Assembly: GCA_963753545.1 (NCBI GenBank)
Contig: CAVWCQ010000011.1
Coordinates: 310,001-374,000 of the forward strand
Direction of reading: 5' to 3'
Source of the DNA: CAVWCQ01 sp963753545
GTDB taxonomy: Bacteria > Chloroflexota > Anaerolineae > Aggregatilineales > Aggregatilineaceae
DNA: 64,000 bases
The translations under genes and the position numbers were made by a program. Positions 9,110 to 17,856 of the stretch are shown here, in pieces (position 1 is the stretch's first letter; each line of letters starts with the position of its first letter). The notes beneath the pieces are model-generated. The model saw nothing but the letters and a program-made list of their open reading frames with translations. It did not search any database and was not told the origin of the DNA.

Positions 9110-9973
9110 ATGGCTCAGCCCTTTTACAGCACTTCCGCCCGGCAGAATGCGACCCGCCAGGATGTGCTTGCTGGACAGGCGATCCGGCTCAGTCCGGCGC
9201 TGATTACGATCACCGATGGGCGATCTGGCTCCCCTGCCGTTCTGCGCCGTGAAGTGCTGGAACTCTCGGCGCGGCTGCTGGCTTGCGGCATCCGATCCTT
9301 CCATGTGGACATCAATTTTGACGATTACAGTGGATTCGGTACAAACGGCCCCGACCTGAACGCGCATATTTTTACACCATCGTTCGCCGCCGATCTGAGC
9401 ACCCTGGCTTGTTCCTCTGATGCCTACGTGACGGTCCACCTGCTGACCGATCACCCGGCTCGCCATCTGCCCGATTTTGCCGCCTGTGGGATCAGTGCGG
9501 TCTGCTTCCAACTGGATGTGATCGACACGCCCGATCAGCTTGAGTCGCTGGTTAATGAGATCCTCGATCTGGATGCCTGCGCCAGCCCAGTAATCGAAAC
9601 CGTCGGCACAGACCAATTGATTCCGCGATCTCCCGCCGAGGTACGTGCCCTGCTGGAACCCGTGCTGCCCAAAATTGGTATGCTGACTCTGCAAGCGGCA
9701 GGCACGGCGACGCGCTCTAACCTCCCGGCGGGCGTCTTTGCCAGGGATCGAGTCGCGGCGTACCTGGACTGTTTGCGCCCCGGTTTTAACGGCACAATCC
9801 AGATTCAGGGTGGCATCACGACGGCAACCGTAGGCGAAGCGGTGCGGCTCGGCGCGGATTTCCTGGTGTGCGGGACGCAGCTTTTCCGCAGCAAGGATGG
9901 GCGCTCCCCGGAGCAGGTGATCGAGACCATGCTCGTTGAGGCGGCGAATGCGCTATACGATACTGATAGCTGA
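9110..9973 (+). CDS. Ribulose-phosphate 3-epimerase-like TIM barrel with altered catalytic site
   Basis: The 287-residue protein follows the fold order of ribulose-phosphate-binding barrels: a LSPALITI first strand, FHVDINFDD where His65 and Asp67 match the epimerase metal ligands, YVTVHLLTDHP with His110 as the third, and a phosphate-binding end GGITTATVGEAVRLGADFLVCGTQLF. In true epimerases the last metal ligand and general acid-base Asp sits in a VDGG motif; here the position reads IQGG, so the essential Asp is Gln. The N-terminus has an extra segment of about 25 residues. Either the protein binds a sugar phosphate without epimerase activity or it catalyses another reaction. It starts four bases after sbcD and is probably in the same transcript. 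Confidence 0.7.
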   Translation: MAQPFYSTSARQNATRQDVLAGQAIRLSPALITITDGRSGSPAVLRREVLELSARLLACGIRSFHVDINFDDYSGFGTNGPDLNAHIFTPSFAADLSTLACSSDAYVTVHLLTDHPARHLPDFAACGISAVCFQLDVIDTPDQLESLVNEILDLDACASPVIETVGTDQLIPRSPAEVRALLEPVLPKIGMLTLQAAGTATRSNLPAGVFARDRVAAYLDCLRPGFNGTIQIQGGITTATVGEAVRLGADFLVCGTQLFRSKDGRSPEQVIETMLVEAANALYDTDS

Positions 9974-10002
9974 GGTCGAAACCAGCCTCGCCTTGAACCA
10001 GT

Positions 10003-10575
10003 CTAGCGTGATCGTCTGAATTGAGTAAGCATCTCTTTCATCGAACTCATGCCGCCCTTGGATATCTGATTGCTGGACAGTTCAGCCATCGCCAAAAAGT
10101 GCGGTGCGGGATCAATCCCGGCAAGTCTGGCTGCCTGGGCGAGCCGGTGGATAGCAATCGACGTATCACGGTAATCGGAACTGCAATCTTCAATCGAAAT
10201 AGCTGCCAGCCCAAGCCGCAGGGTACCGACATCGGGATTTTGTTCAAGCCGGGTGTAGATGATATTGAGGTATCTGAACGGAGCGACGTAGTACCAAAAC
10301 TCCCGTTCTTTGAACATCGCCCGAATCGCGGCTCGCTGCTCGGCGGTTGCCGTCCAATAAAAGGGGCATAGTTCATCGAACACCTGGGCACTTTCCTCAT
10401 ATGGGTTGTAGACCTTGAGCCGCTCCTGCTCCAAAGCGGCGAGTTTCTCTTCATAATCGGGAGAACTTGAGGAAAGCATCCTCCTTTGCTGGGCGAGGAA
10501 AGCATACCATGTATCATAACGGGCCTGAATTTCGTCCAGACGATTTTTGAGTGTATCCAGTGTTGAATCGTTCAT
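10003..10575 (-). CDS. Hypothetical protein, helical
   Basis: The 190-residue product has no signal peptide or membrane span. The first 60 residues are strongly helical and charged (LDTLKNRLDEIQARYDTW... EEKLAALEQERLKVY), likely a short coiled coil, followed by a Trp/Tyr-rich middle (CPFYWTATAEQRAAIRAMFKEREFWYYVAPFRYLN). I do not recognise a family. The gene lies on the opposite strand between sbcD's operon and sbcC. A GAGGAG site about 11 bases upstream of the ATG supports translation. Confidence 0.65.
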   Translation of the reverse strand: MNDSTLDTLKNRLDEIQARYDTWYAFLAQQRRMLSSSSPDYEEKLAALEQERLKVYNPYEESAQVFDELCPFYWTATAEQRAAIRAMFKEREFWYYVAPFRYLNIIYTRLEQNPDVGTLRLGLAAISIEDCSSDYRDTSIAIHRLAQAARLAGIDPAPHFLAMAELSSNQISKGGMSSMKEMLTQFRRSR

Positions 10576-10729
10576 AATAGCGCCGCTCCTCGAACAGATC
10601 GTAATGTCCTCATTTTATCTGTATACTGCCAGCGTGCCATTGGCGTGGAATGAAAGGCAATCCTTGCCGTAACCCACACACGTGTTCTACAATTTAACCG
10701 ACTAATTTTGTTACTAAGATGGTGAAATC

Positions 10730-13297
10730 ATGCTGCCAACTCGCCTTGAGCTTAAAAACTTTCTCGCCTACCGCCAACCCGATCCCATTGTCTTTGACGG
10801 CATTCACCTCGCCTGCCTGACCGGGCCAAACGGCGCGGGGAAATCCTCACTGCTCGACGCCATCACCTGGGCACTGTGGGGCCGGGCGCGTATGCGCAGC
10901 GACGACGATCTGATCCACCAGGGCCAGAGCGATATGGTCGTCGTGCTCGATTTTCGCCAGGGCGAGAATCTATACCGGGTTGCGCGCAAACGGCAGCGCG
11001 GTAAATCGCAGCGCAGTGCCGGAGTTAGCAGGCTTGAACTTTATGCCTTCGATCAGCCGAACGACACCTGGCGGCCCATCACCTCCCCCTCCATCCGCGA
11101 GACGGAGCAGAAGATCACCGATCTACTGCACATGGATTACGAGACTTTCGTCAACTCGGCTTTTTTGCAGCAGGGCCGCGCCGATGCCTTCACCACCAAG
11201 ACACCCGCCCAGCGCAAAGATATCCTTTCCGATATTCTCGGCCTGGAACGCTGGCGGATGTATGAAGAGCGCGCCAAGGAAGAACTGCGCCTGATCGAGC
11301 AGCAGTTGAGCAATATTGACTACAGCCTGCGCGATATCGAGCGCCAGGAGGCTGAAGAACCCGCCTTGCTCCGCGACCTGGAAGCCGCCGAGATCGCCCT
11401 GGCAGACAGCACCCGGCTGCGCGAACAGGCCGAAGCCGACTATGCCGAGGTCGCCGGGGCACAGGAAGCGATGTCCGGCGCGCAGGCACGGCTGGCCCAG
11501 GCTCAACACAGGATCAAGCAGCGCCGCCTGGATTTGTTGGATATCGAAGCGGAACAGGCCCGCTACCAGGAGCAGATGGATCGCCTGACCGGAGTCATCG
11601 AACAGCGTGAGACTATTCATGAAGGCTACGCCCAGCTTCAGGCCGCCCGCGCCGCCGATCAGCAGCTTGGCGAGAAGCTCCAGGTCATGAGCGCCATCAA
11701 GGACAGGCTGAACGATGTGTCATCGCGCATTCAGGACGCCCGCGCCGCCCTCGAAGCGCAGGCCAGCGTCCACCAGGATCGCCTGCTGACTGCCGAGCGC
11801 ACTGCCCAGGAAGTTGAGTCGCTGCAATCCGACTTGGCCGATGTGCAGGCCCAGGTCGAGCATCTGGAAGCCCAGGAAGCCTATCGCGACGAACTGCGCG
11901 AGGATATCAACACGCTGGATAATGAAGCGGCTGGACTGCGCGTGCTGAACAAGACGCTCTACGACAACATGCAGGCCATCAAAGCGCGCATTACCGATGT
12001 GCAGGCGGCGGAAGCGATCTGCCCCCTGTGCGGTCAGCCGCTGGGTGAGGAACATAAAATGACCCTCCTGGCCGATTTGCAGGTCGAGGGCACCCAGGCG
12101 GGCGATACCTACCGCGCCAACAAAGCGCGTTTAGCCGAAATTGGCGAGACGATCAGGCAGTACCGCGACGAGATCGAAGATATCGAGGTCGAACTGCGCA
12201 AGCTGCAAGCCCTGCGGGATCGCGCCGCCGCGCTCAGCGTCAACCTGGAAGCGTCACTCTCGGCAGCCGATACCGCCCGCGCCGAACGCGCCGAACTGCT
12301 GGCGATTGAAGTCATGCTTAATTCGGGCGAATATGCGCAGGAACTCCAGGCCCAGCGCGAGTCCATCACAGGCGAGATCGAAGCGCTTGGTTACGACTCT
12401 GAAGCGCACAGCGCCGCCCGCGAGACGCTGTCCGCCTACTCCGATTATGAGCGCCGCCAGCATGACCTGGATACCGCGATGTCCCAGGTTCCCGATGTGC
12501 AGGCCGCCATTGATAACGCGGAAGCGCGCCGTATCCGCTGGCTGAAAGTGCTGGCGGAAGAGGAGGCCGAGTCGCAGGCGGCTCAGGTCGATATCGACAA
12601 TTTACAGACTGCCGTCGAAGAGGCACGCCGCCGCGAAGAAGAAGTGCGCCGCCGCCGGTCCGAAGAAAAGCGCATGCAGGAAACCATGATCCGCGCCCAG
12701 CAGGCGCTCTCCGCGCTGGAAAATGCCCGCAAGCGTAAGGCCGAACTGGCCCGCCGCCAGATAGAATTGGCTGAACGAAAAATGATCTTCGAAGACCTGC
12801 GCGCCGCGTTTGGTAAAAATGGCGTCCCGGCCATGATTATCGAGGCCGCGATCCCCGAACTGGAAGAAGCCGCCAACCGCCTGCTCTCTGCCATGTCCGA
12901 CGGGCGTATGTACGTCCGGCTGGATACGCAGCGCGAGAAAAAGACAGGCGGCGTGGCGGAAACGCTGGATATCCTCATCAGCGACGAACTCGGCACGCGC
13001 AGCTATGAAGCTTATTCTGGTGGCGAGGCATTCCGCATCAACTTCGCCATCCGTGTCGCGCTCAGCCAGATGCTCGCCCGCCGCGCCGGGGCACAACTGC
13101 GCACCCTGTTTATCGATGAGGGTTTTGGCACCCAGGACGAAGCCGGGCGGCAGCGGCTGGTTGAGGCCATCAACGCCGTCCAGAATTACTTTGATCTGCT
13201 GCTGGTCATCACCCACATTGAAGACCTGCGCGATGCTTTCCCGGTCCAGATTGTCATCACCAAAACACCGGAAGGCAGCCGGGTCACCATGCGCTAG
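10730..13297 (+). CDS. sbcC: SbcC/Rad50-type DNA repair ATPase
   Basis: This 855-residue SMC-like ATPase has a Walker A near residue 32 (GPNGAGKSSLLDAI), a Q-loop region NSAFLQQGRADAF, two long coiled-coil arms, and a zinc hook at the midpoint (CPLCGQPL, Cys431 and Cys434). The C-terminal half carries the ABC signature YSGGEAFRINFAIR, Walker B LRTLFIDEGFGTQD and the His-switch region LLVITHIEDL. With SbcD it forms the bacterial Mre11-Rad50 complex, which recognises and processes double-strand breaks, hairpins and protein-blocked ends. The gene is intact in one frame. Its last four bases overlap the convergent SRPBCC gene. Confidence 0.95.
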   Translation: MLPTRLELKNFLAYRQPDPIVFDGIHLACLTGPNGAGKSSLLDAITWALWGRARMRSDDDLIHQGQSDMVVVLDFRQGENLYRVARKRQRGKSQRSAGVSRLELYAFDQPNDTWRPITSPSIRETEQKITDLLHMDYETFVNSAFLQQGRADAFTTKTPAQRKDILSDILGLERWRMYEERAKEELRLIEQQLSNIDYSLRDIERQEAEEPALLRDLEAAEIALADSTRLREQAEADYAEVAGAQEAMSGAQARLAQAQHRIKQRRLDLLDIEAEQARYQEQMDRLTGVIEQRETIHEGYAQLQAARAADQQLGEKLQVMSAIKDRLNDVSSRIQDARAALEAQASVHQDRLLTAERTAQEVESLQSDLADVQAQVEHLEAQEAYRDELREDINTLDNEAAGLRVLNKTLYDNMQAIKARITDVQAAEAICPLCGQPLGEEHKMTLLADLQVEGTQAGDTYRANKARLAEIGETIRQYRDEIEDIEVELRKLQALRDRAAALSVNLEASLSAADTARAERAELLAIEVMLNSGEYAQELQAQRESITGEIEALGYDSEAHSAARETLSAYSDYERRQHDLDTAMSQVPDVQAAIDNAEARRIRWLKVLAEEEAESQAAQVDIDNLQTAVEEARRREEEVRRRRSEEKRMQETMIRAQQALSALENARKRKAELARRQIELAERKMIFEDLRAAFGKNGVPAMIIEAAIPELEEAANRLLSAMSDGRMYVRLDTQREKKTGGVAETLDILISDELGTRSYEAYSGGEAFRINFAIRVALSQMLARRAGAQLRTLFIDEGFGTQDEAGRQRLVEAINAVQNYFDLLLVITHIEDLRDAFPVQIVITKTPEGSRVTMR

Positions 13298-13728
13298 ACT
13301 TGTTCGGCCCGGCTTTTGAGCACTTGCAGCGATTGCCGCATGGATTTCTCCAGGAAGGCCGGGTTAAAAATCTTCATCATGCGCGGGAACCAGCCAGACA
13401 GAGACTCCTCTACCGTCACACGAGTCCCGCCGTCGTACGGTTCGAAAGCCCAGATATGAATGGCGTTCATGCCCAGCGCCCTGCCCGTCCAGCTAATGCG
13501 TGTCTCCGGCTCGTATTCACGGATGGTCGAGACAATCCGCAGCCCCTTCGCTTTCCAGGCAAAGACGGTTCCCACTGCCAGCGGCCCTTCCAGGCGAGCC
13601 ACCGAAACTTCTGGCTGCCAGTCGGGCCAACGGTCTATATCCGTTTCCAAAGCCCATACTTTGTCAAGCGGCGCGTTGATCAAAACTTCCTCGCGGGCAA
13701 TCAGCGGTGCGTGTGGATCGGTTGACAC
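13294..13728 (-). CDS. SRPBCC (START-like) family protein
   Basis: The 144-residue protein shows the typical START-like helix-grip pattern: an initial strand EEVLINAPLDKVWALETDIDRWPDWQPEVS, a hydrophobic-cavity region, then GGTRVTVEESLSGW and a long C-terminal helix. The family binds hydrophobic ligands or acts as cyclase, dehydratase or lipid carrier; the ligand is unknown here. The start is a GTG at 13728 preceded by GGGAGGTGAAAG. It converges on sbcC with a four-base overlap of the stop codons. Confidence 0.8.
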   Translation of the reverse strand: MSTDPHAPLIAREEVLINAPLDKVWALETDIDRWPDWQPEVSVARLEGPLAVGTVFAWKAKGLRIVSTIREYEPETRISWTGRALGMNAIHIWAFEPYDGGTRVTVEESLSGWFPRMMKIFNPAFLEKSMRQSLQVLKSRAEQV

Positions 13729-13826
13729 CTTTCACCTCCCAGTTGAAAGCAAGTCCCTCTCAGATTATGCGAGGAGGAGCAGCCAAACCGCCATTCTTTG
13801 CTGGCAGGTTTTCCAATAAAACACGA

Positions 13827-13848
13827 CGGGCCAGTTTTCACTGGCCCG
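13827..13848 (-). terminator. Hairpin terminator after the DHA2 exporter gene
   Basis: A perfect 9-bp stem CGGGCCAGT / ACTGGCCCG closes on a four-base loop. On the minus strand it is followed after a few bases by TGTTTTATT, an imperfect T tract, so it most likely terminates the gene that ends at 13873. Confidence 0.6.
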
Positions 13849-13872
13849 CAATTGTAATTCTAGGGGAAACAA

Positions 13873-15480
13873 CTAGTCGGCGGCGGCTGTAGCAGGAACC
13901 TGCTGTTCTTCCAGCTCCTGCTCGGCTTCCGCGCATTCCTCCTCGATGCAGCGCACTTCGGAGGGTAGGAACAGGAACGTGAACAGCGACGCCCCGGCCA
14001 TCACAAACGCAGCAATGAGCATTGCTTCGGTCATTCCTGTGACAAAGCCGTTATTCGCCACCTTGAGCATCTGCCCAGCAAGTTCCGGCGGAAGTTGGGC
14101 CGCAACAGCGTGCGCGCCCTGGATACTGTTTTCAACATAGCCATATGCCTGGGCCGGTAGAACGCCCTTCAGATCGGTCACCTGATGCAGATAGCGATGG
14201 TTCATGATCGTGCCCAGCACGGCTACACCCAATGCGCCGCCGATCTGCCGCGTGGTATCGTTCATCGCGGAACCAATTCCCGCCTTGTTAACCGGGACCG
14301 ATCCCATGATCGAATTCGTCGCCGGAGCCATCGCCATACCCATGCCAGAAGCCAGCACCATCAGCCCGGCCAAAATAGTCCAGTAGGAGGTGTTCACGTC
14401 GAGCACCTGCGACATGAACAACATGCCGCACGCCGCGATCAGGAAGCCCAGCGACACCGTTCGCTTGAGGCCCAGTTTCTGAGCAATCCGCGCCGATGAC
14501 GCCGCCGCCACCATAATCACCAGGGCCTGTGGCAGGAGCCGCCAGCCCGCTTGCAGGGCCGTGTAGCCCTGGACTGTCTGAAAATACTGGCCGAAGAAGA
14601 ACAGCGTCCCAAACAGGCCAAAGAACATCATGGTCATGGCAACATTCGCGCCCGTAAAGGACATGTTGCGGAACAGGTACATCGGCAGCATCGGGTGCTT
14701 CGTGTGGCTTTCCCACCAGCCAAACAGACTGAGCACAATAGCCGTAATCCCAAAGGAAATCAGTACCGTGCTGTCCGTCCAGCCCTTTTGTCCGGCTTCG
14801 ATAATGCCGTAGACCAGGGCAAACAGGCCCACGATTGACAGCACCACGCCAGGGAAGTCAGGCGGCGGCGCGTTGAGATCGCGCGATTCTTCCAGGAAGA
14901 ACTGCCCGCCGATTAAGGAGATCGCCACCACGGGCAGATTGACAAAAAAGACCGCGTGCCAGGAGAAGTGTTCGATCAAAAAGCCGCCGATCAGGGGGCC
15001 AATCCCCGCGCCGAGGCCAAAGATCGCGGCCCAAAGCGCAATCGCCTGAGCACGTTCTTTCGGATTGCGGAAGGAGGCTGTGATCAGCGAGAGGGTAGCT
15101 GGCATAATCGTTGCCCCGCCCAGGCCCAACAGGGCACGCGTCCCGATGAGCATGTTCGTCGAGTTCGACAAAGCAGCCAGCAGCGAGAAGACACCAAACC
15201 ACAGAATACCGAACTGCAAAGCGCGCTTGCGCCCAAAGCGGTCGCCAATCGATCCCATCGTCAGCAGCACGGCTGCGAAGACAAGAATATAGGCGTCTAC
15301 GATCCATTGTAGCTCGCTTGCACTGGCTCCCAGGTCGCGGGAAATGGCCGGGAGAGCAACATTCAAAACGGTATTATCCAGGCTGATGATCAGCAGGGAT
15401 ATTCCGATAAAGATCAACCCTATCCAACGGTTCTTGCTTCCTGCTTGTTCCACGCTTTTGTTCTCCTTGTGCTGCAACAT
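13873..15480 (-). CDS. MFS multidrug exporter, DHA2 (14-TM) family
   Basis: At 535 residues with about 14 hydrophobic segments, this matches the EmrB/QacA branch of proton-driven drug exporters. The first segment contains SLDNTVLNVALPAISRDLG, typical of the first helix. The conserved motif A loop reads GSIGDRFGRKRALQ, and motif C-like Gly/Pro-rich sequence follows (GLGAGIGPLIGGFLIEHF). The C-terminal tail is unusually acidic (about ten Glu within 25 residues) and rich in Ala. Substrates cannot be predicted. The gene is transcribed alone, divergent from the F420-type reductase at 15679, with a terminator hairpin after it. Confidence 0.9.
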   Translation of the reverse strand: MLQHKENKSVEQAGSKNRWIGLIFIGISLLIISLDNTVLNVALPAISRDLGASASELQWIVDAYILVFAAVLLTMGSIGDRFGRKRALQFGILWFGVFSLLAALSNSTNMLIGTRALLGLGGATIMPATLSLITASFRNPKERAQAIALWAAIFGLGAGIGPLIGGFLIEHFSWHAVFFVNLPVVAISLIGGQFFLEESRDLNAPPPDFPGVVLSIVGLFALVYGIIEAGQKGWTDSTVLISFGITAIVLSLFGWWESHTKHPMLPMYLFRNMSFTGANVAMTMMFFGLFGTLFFFGQYFQTVQGYTALQAGWRLLPQALVIMVAAASSARIAQKLGLKRTVSLGFLIAACGMLFMSQVLDVNTSYWTILAGLMVLASGMGMAMAPATNSIMGSVPVNKAGIGSAMNDTTRQIGGALGVAVLGTIMNHRYLHQVTDLKGVLPAQAYGYVENSIQGAHAVAAQLPPELAGQMLKVANNGFVTGMTEAMLIAAFVMAGASLFTFLFLPSEVRCIEEECAEAEQELEEQQVPATAAAD

Positions 15481-15678
15481 TCAACCATTATTAGATGCAG
15501 GCACGGCCTGCGCGGTTTCATTTTTTTAGTTTTCTTTTAAAAAAAAGATGGGAATGTGATTCGATAACCAGGATAGAGCTTAAGCAAATTTCTGTCAGGA
15601 GCCAAGTGGAGTAAGATAGATCAGAACTTTGACCGCCGCTATAAATCTTGCTGTCGATATTTTTACAAGGAGAAACCC

Positions 15679-16137
15679 ATGAGATCCTGGGATTGGACGC
15701 CCTCGCCGTTTATGAATCGCATGATGACGATCTGGCTCCGCACGCCCGGCTTGCACCGTATGCTCAGCGGCTCGATGCTCCTCTTGACCTTCACAGGGCG
15801 AAAATCGGGCAAGCGGTATACGATTCCAGTGGGTTACACGCGGGAGGGAGACTGCCTTACGATAGTCACCAAGCGGTTCCGCGGTTGGTGGCACAACTTT
15901 GAAAACCCTGTTCCGATTCAGGTGCAGATTCACCGGAAAACGGTTCACGCTGAGGCACAGGCAATCACCGATGAAGCGACAATCACGCCTGTCTTTGCCC
16001 ATATCCTCACCCAGGAACCGCGCCAGGCTTCCTTTTATGGCCTGACGATGAGCGCACAGGGAAAACCGGATATCGATCAGGTGCGCGCCATTGCGCCCAA
16101 ACTGGTTGTGATCCAGGTGACGCTGGAACCGCGCTAG
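15679..16137 (+). CDS. Deazaflavin (F420)-dependent nitroreductase family protein
   Basis: This 152-residue split beta-barrel protein has the signature of the Ddn/Rv3547-like family: LTFTGRKSGKRYTIPVGYTREGDCLTIV, where the SGK-R-x-x-P segment lies in the F420 phosphate-binding region, followed by WWHNFENPVPIQVQIHRK. The family reduces quinones or nitroaromatics with reduced F420. An AAGGAG ribosome site lies just before the ATG. Together with the two LLM oxidoreductases it suggests, but does not prove, that the host makes coenzyme F420. It is transcribed alone, divergent from the exporter. Confidence 0.85.
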   Translation: MRSWDWTPSPFMNRMMTIWLRTPGLHRMLSGSMLLLTFTGRKSGKRYTIPVGYTREGDCLTIVTKRFRGWWHNFENPVPIQVQIHRKTVHAEAQAITDEATITPVFAHILTQEPRQASFYGLTMSAQGKPDIDQVRAIAPKLVVIQVTLEPR

Positions 16138-16146
16138 TGGTCATGT

Positions 16147-16168
16147 AGGGGCGGATGGCCATCCGCCC
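16147..16168. repeat. Palindromic intergenic element (GTAGGGGCG family)
   Basis: The 20-base perfect palindrome GGGCGGATGGCCATCCGCCC at 16149-16168 is preceded by GTA. Related elements with the same GTAGGGGCG-type left end and CGCCC right end lie at 19362, 28616, 28646 and 61399. It sits between convergent genes and may act as a bidirectional terminator or be a REP-like mobile remnant. Confidence 0.6.
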
Positions 16169-16260
16169 TGTCCTGTCAGCTTCCAGAATAAATCCGTAGG
16201 TGATTGGAACGCATCAGCAGAGCGCTCCGGGTCCAGCGTAAAGGGCGCGCGTTCCTCACC

Positions 16261-16938
16261 TTAATTGGGTACGCCTCCCACCACAACGGCCTCTCCTCCG
16301 AAGAGATAATGCGCTGCCAGGGGTTCGGCTGACGAGCGGAAGCCCTGGCCAAAATCTGTAACATGCAGCACCAGACCAGTATGCCCGAACTGGTAAGACT
16401 GGCCGTTGATGGTAAACGGGGTCGCGCTGTCCTGAGTCCCATCCGAGGAGGCCAGCAGCACGCCAACATCGGGGGCCTGCACGTTCAGGATACTGTGCAG
16501 CCGCATCGTGATTGTCGCAATGGGAACACCCTTGCCGAATGAACTGGGATCGTCCCAACTGATCCCGGAAGGGATTTCATTCCAGTAAAAGGTCAGAGTC
16601 CCGTTGACATCGTTGGAAAATATATTCTCATGGACGGAGCGCGACAGCGAAGAGCCTGTGCCTGTGAAGGTCAGGCGGGCCGACGCTTCATCCCGATTTA
16701 AAGGGCTGGTCCCTTCCACAAAGAGTAAATCGGTGACAATACCATTCGCCCCCGTCACATACCCGTAGGTCGTCATGGTAAATCCTACCTGATCGATCTG
16801 GCCGAGCACTTCATAGGCTGTTTGACCAGGAGCAGCAGTCCCAAATTCAGTCGATAAATCCTGAGCAGTGGCAGCGGGGGAATTGGAAATCAGCGCCAGT
16901 GCAACAAGCAGAACGGCGAGCATCACTTTTCGGATCAT
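16261..16938 (-). CDS. Secreted protein of unknown function
   Basis: The 225-residue product begins with a clear signal peptide (MIRKVMLAVLLVALALISNSPAATAQ), so it is exported and cleaved at about residue 26. The mature part is beta-rich and Gly/Ser/Thr-rich, for example LTFTGTGSSLSRSVHENIFSNDVNGTLTFYWNE and INGQSYQFGHTGLVLHVTDFGQGF. No cysteine, membrane span or known enzymatic motif is visible. I do not recognise the family. It appears to be a single-gene unit. Confidence 0.75.
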   Translation of the reverse strand: MIRKVMLAVLLVALALISNSPAATAQDLSTEFGTAAPGQTAYEVLGQIDQVGFTMTTYGYVTGANGIVTDLLFVEGTSPLNRDEASARLTFTGTGSSLSRSVHENIFSNDVNGTLTFYWNEIPSGISWDDPSSFGKGVPIATITMRLHSILNVQAPDVGVLLASSDGTQDSATPFTINGQSYQFGHTGLVLHVTDFGQGFRSSAEPLAAHYLFGGEAVVVGGVPN

Positions 16939-17098
16939 AAGAGTGCCCCTTATTCACTTGGTTAGATAAGCTGCTGGATATAAAAAATATAATACATCCA
17001 TATATTTGAAAATGAAATAGGGGTAGAGGATTGGCGATAACCAGGCGTCCGGTGGTATAAGATTGAGGCGCTGATCGCCTGTACCTCAGAGGAACCCT

Positions 17099-17812
17099 AT
17101 GCCGCTGTCACTGGATCAACAGAATGTCTACCGTGCCCGTTATGCAGCCCTGCGTCCCGGCTGGCGGCCCGCGACCGAGCAGTATGAAACGCTGATCCGT
17201 GCCCGGCTGCAACCCGGAATGCGCGTGCTCGATATTGGCTGCGGGCGCGGCGGCGTGTTGGAGCAGCTAGGCCCAGCCGCCGAACGCCCTTTTGGCATCG
17301 ATCCCGATCTGATCTCGCTGGTCGAGCATCGTCTGCCTGATCTGCCGCGCGCCGTAGCCGTCTCCGACGCGATCCCGCTGCCAACTGCCAGCGTTGATCT
17401 GGCCCTGTCGAGTTGGGTGCTGGAACACCTGGCCGATCCGGCCCAATCCTTCCGCGAGATCGCCCGCGTGCTCAAACCCGGCGGCGCGTTCATCTTCCTG
17501 ACACCGGGCGCGAACAGTCCCGCCGCGCTGCTCAATCGCGTTTTTGGTCCGCTGCAAAGCTGGCTTGTCCCGCGTCTGTATGGTCGCCACGAAAGCGACG
17601 CCTTCCCCGTCACATACCGCGCCAACACGCGCCGCCAGATTGAGGCGCTCGCCCGGGCAGCGGGGTTCAGCATGCAGACGCTGCTGCTGATCGAAGACCC
17701 GACCTATTTTGCCTTCCACCCCGTGCTGTTCCGGCTCAATGTGGCCCTCGAGCGATTCCGCCCGCGCAGTCTGGCGGAACATCTCATCGCCGTGTGTGTC
17801 AAACTCGGCTAG
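17099..17812 (+). CDS. Class I SAM-dependent methyltransferase
   Basis: In this 237-residue protein, motif I (VLDIGCGRGGVLEQLG) binds S-adenosylmethionine, followed by an acidic residue at the end of strand 2 (FGIDPD), DLALSSWVLEHLADP and LKPGGAFIFLTPG, the standard order for a methyltransf_11-type enzyme. The C-terminal part (QIEALARAAGFSMQTLLLI) is the usual closing unit. The acceptor is unknown; the family covers lipids, quinones and small molecules. A PyrK-like gene follows 44 bases downstream, so they may be co-transcribed. Confidence 0.87.
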   Translation: MPLSLDQQNVYRARYAALRPGWRPATEQYETLIRARLQPGMRVLDIGCGRGGVLEQLGPAAERPFGIDPDLISLVEHRLPDLPRAVAVSDAIPLPTASVDLALSSWVLEHLADPAQSFREIARVLKPGGAFIFLTPGANSPAALLNRVFGPLQSWLVPRLYGRHESDAFPVTYRANTRRQIEALARAAGFSMQTLLLIEDPTYFAFHPVLFRLNVALERFRPRSLAEHLIAVCVKLG

Positions 17813-17856
17813 ACGAGCACTTGCAATTCGCCGCCGGGCGTTGTACCCTCTGCACT

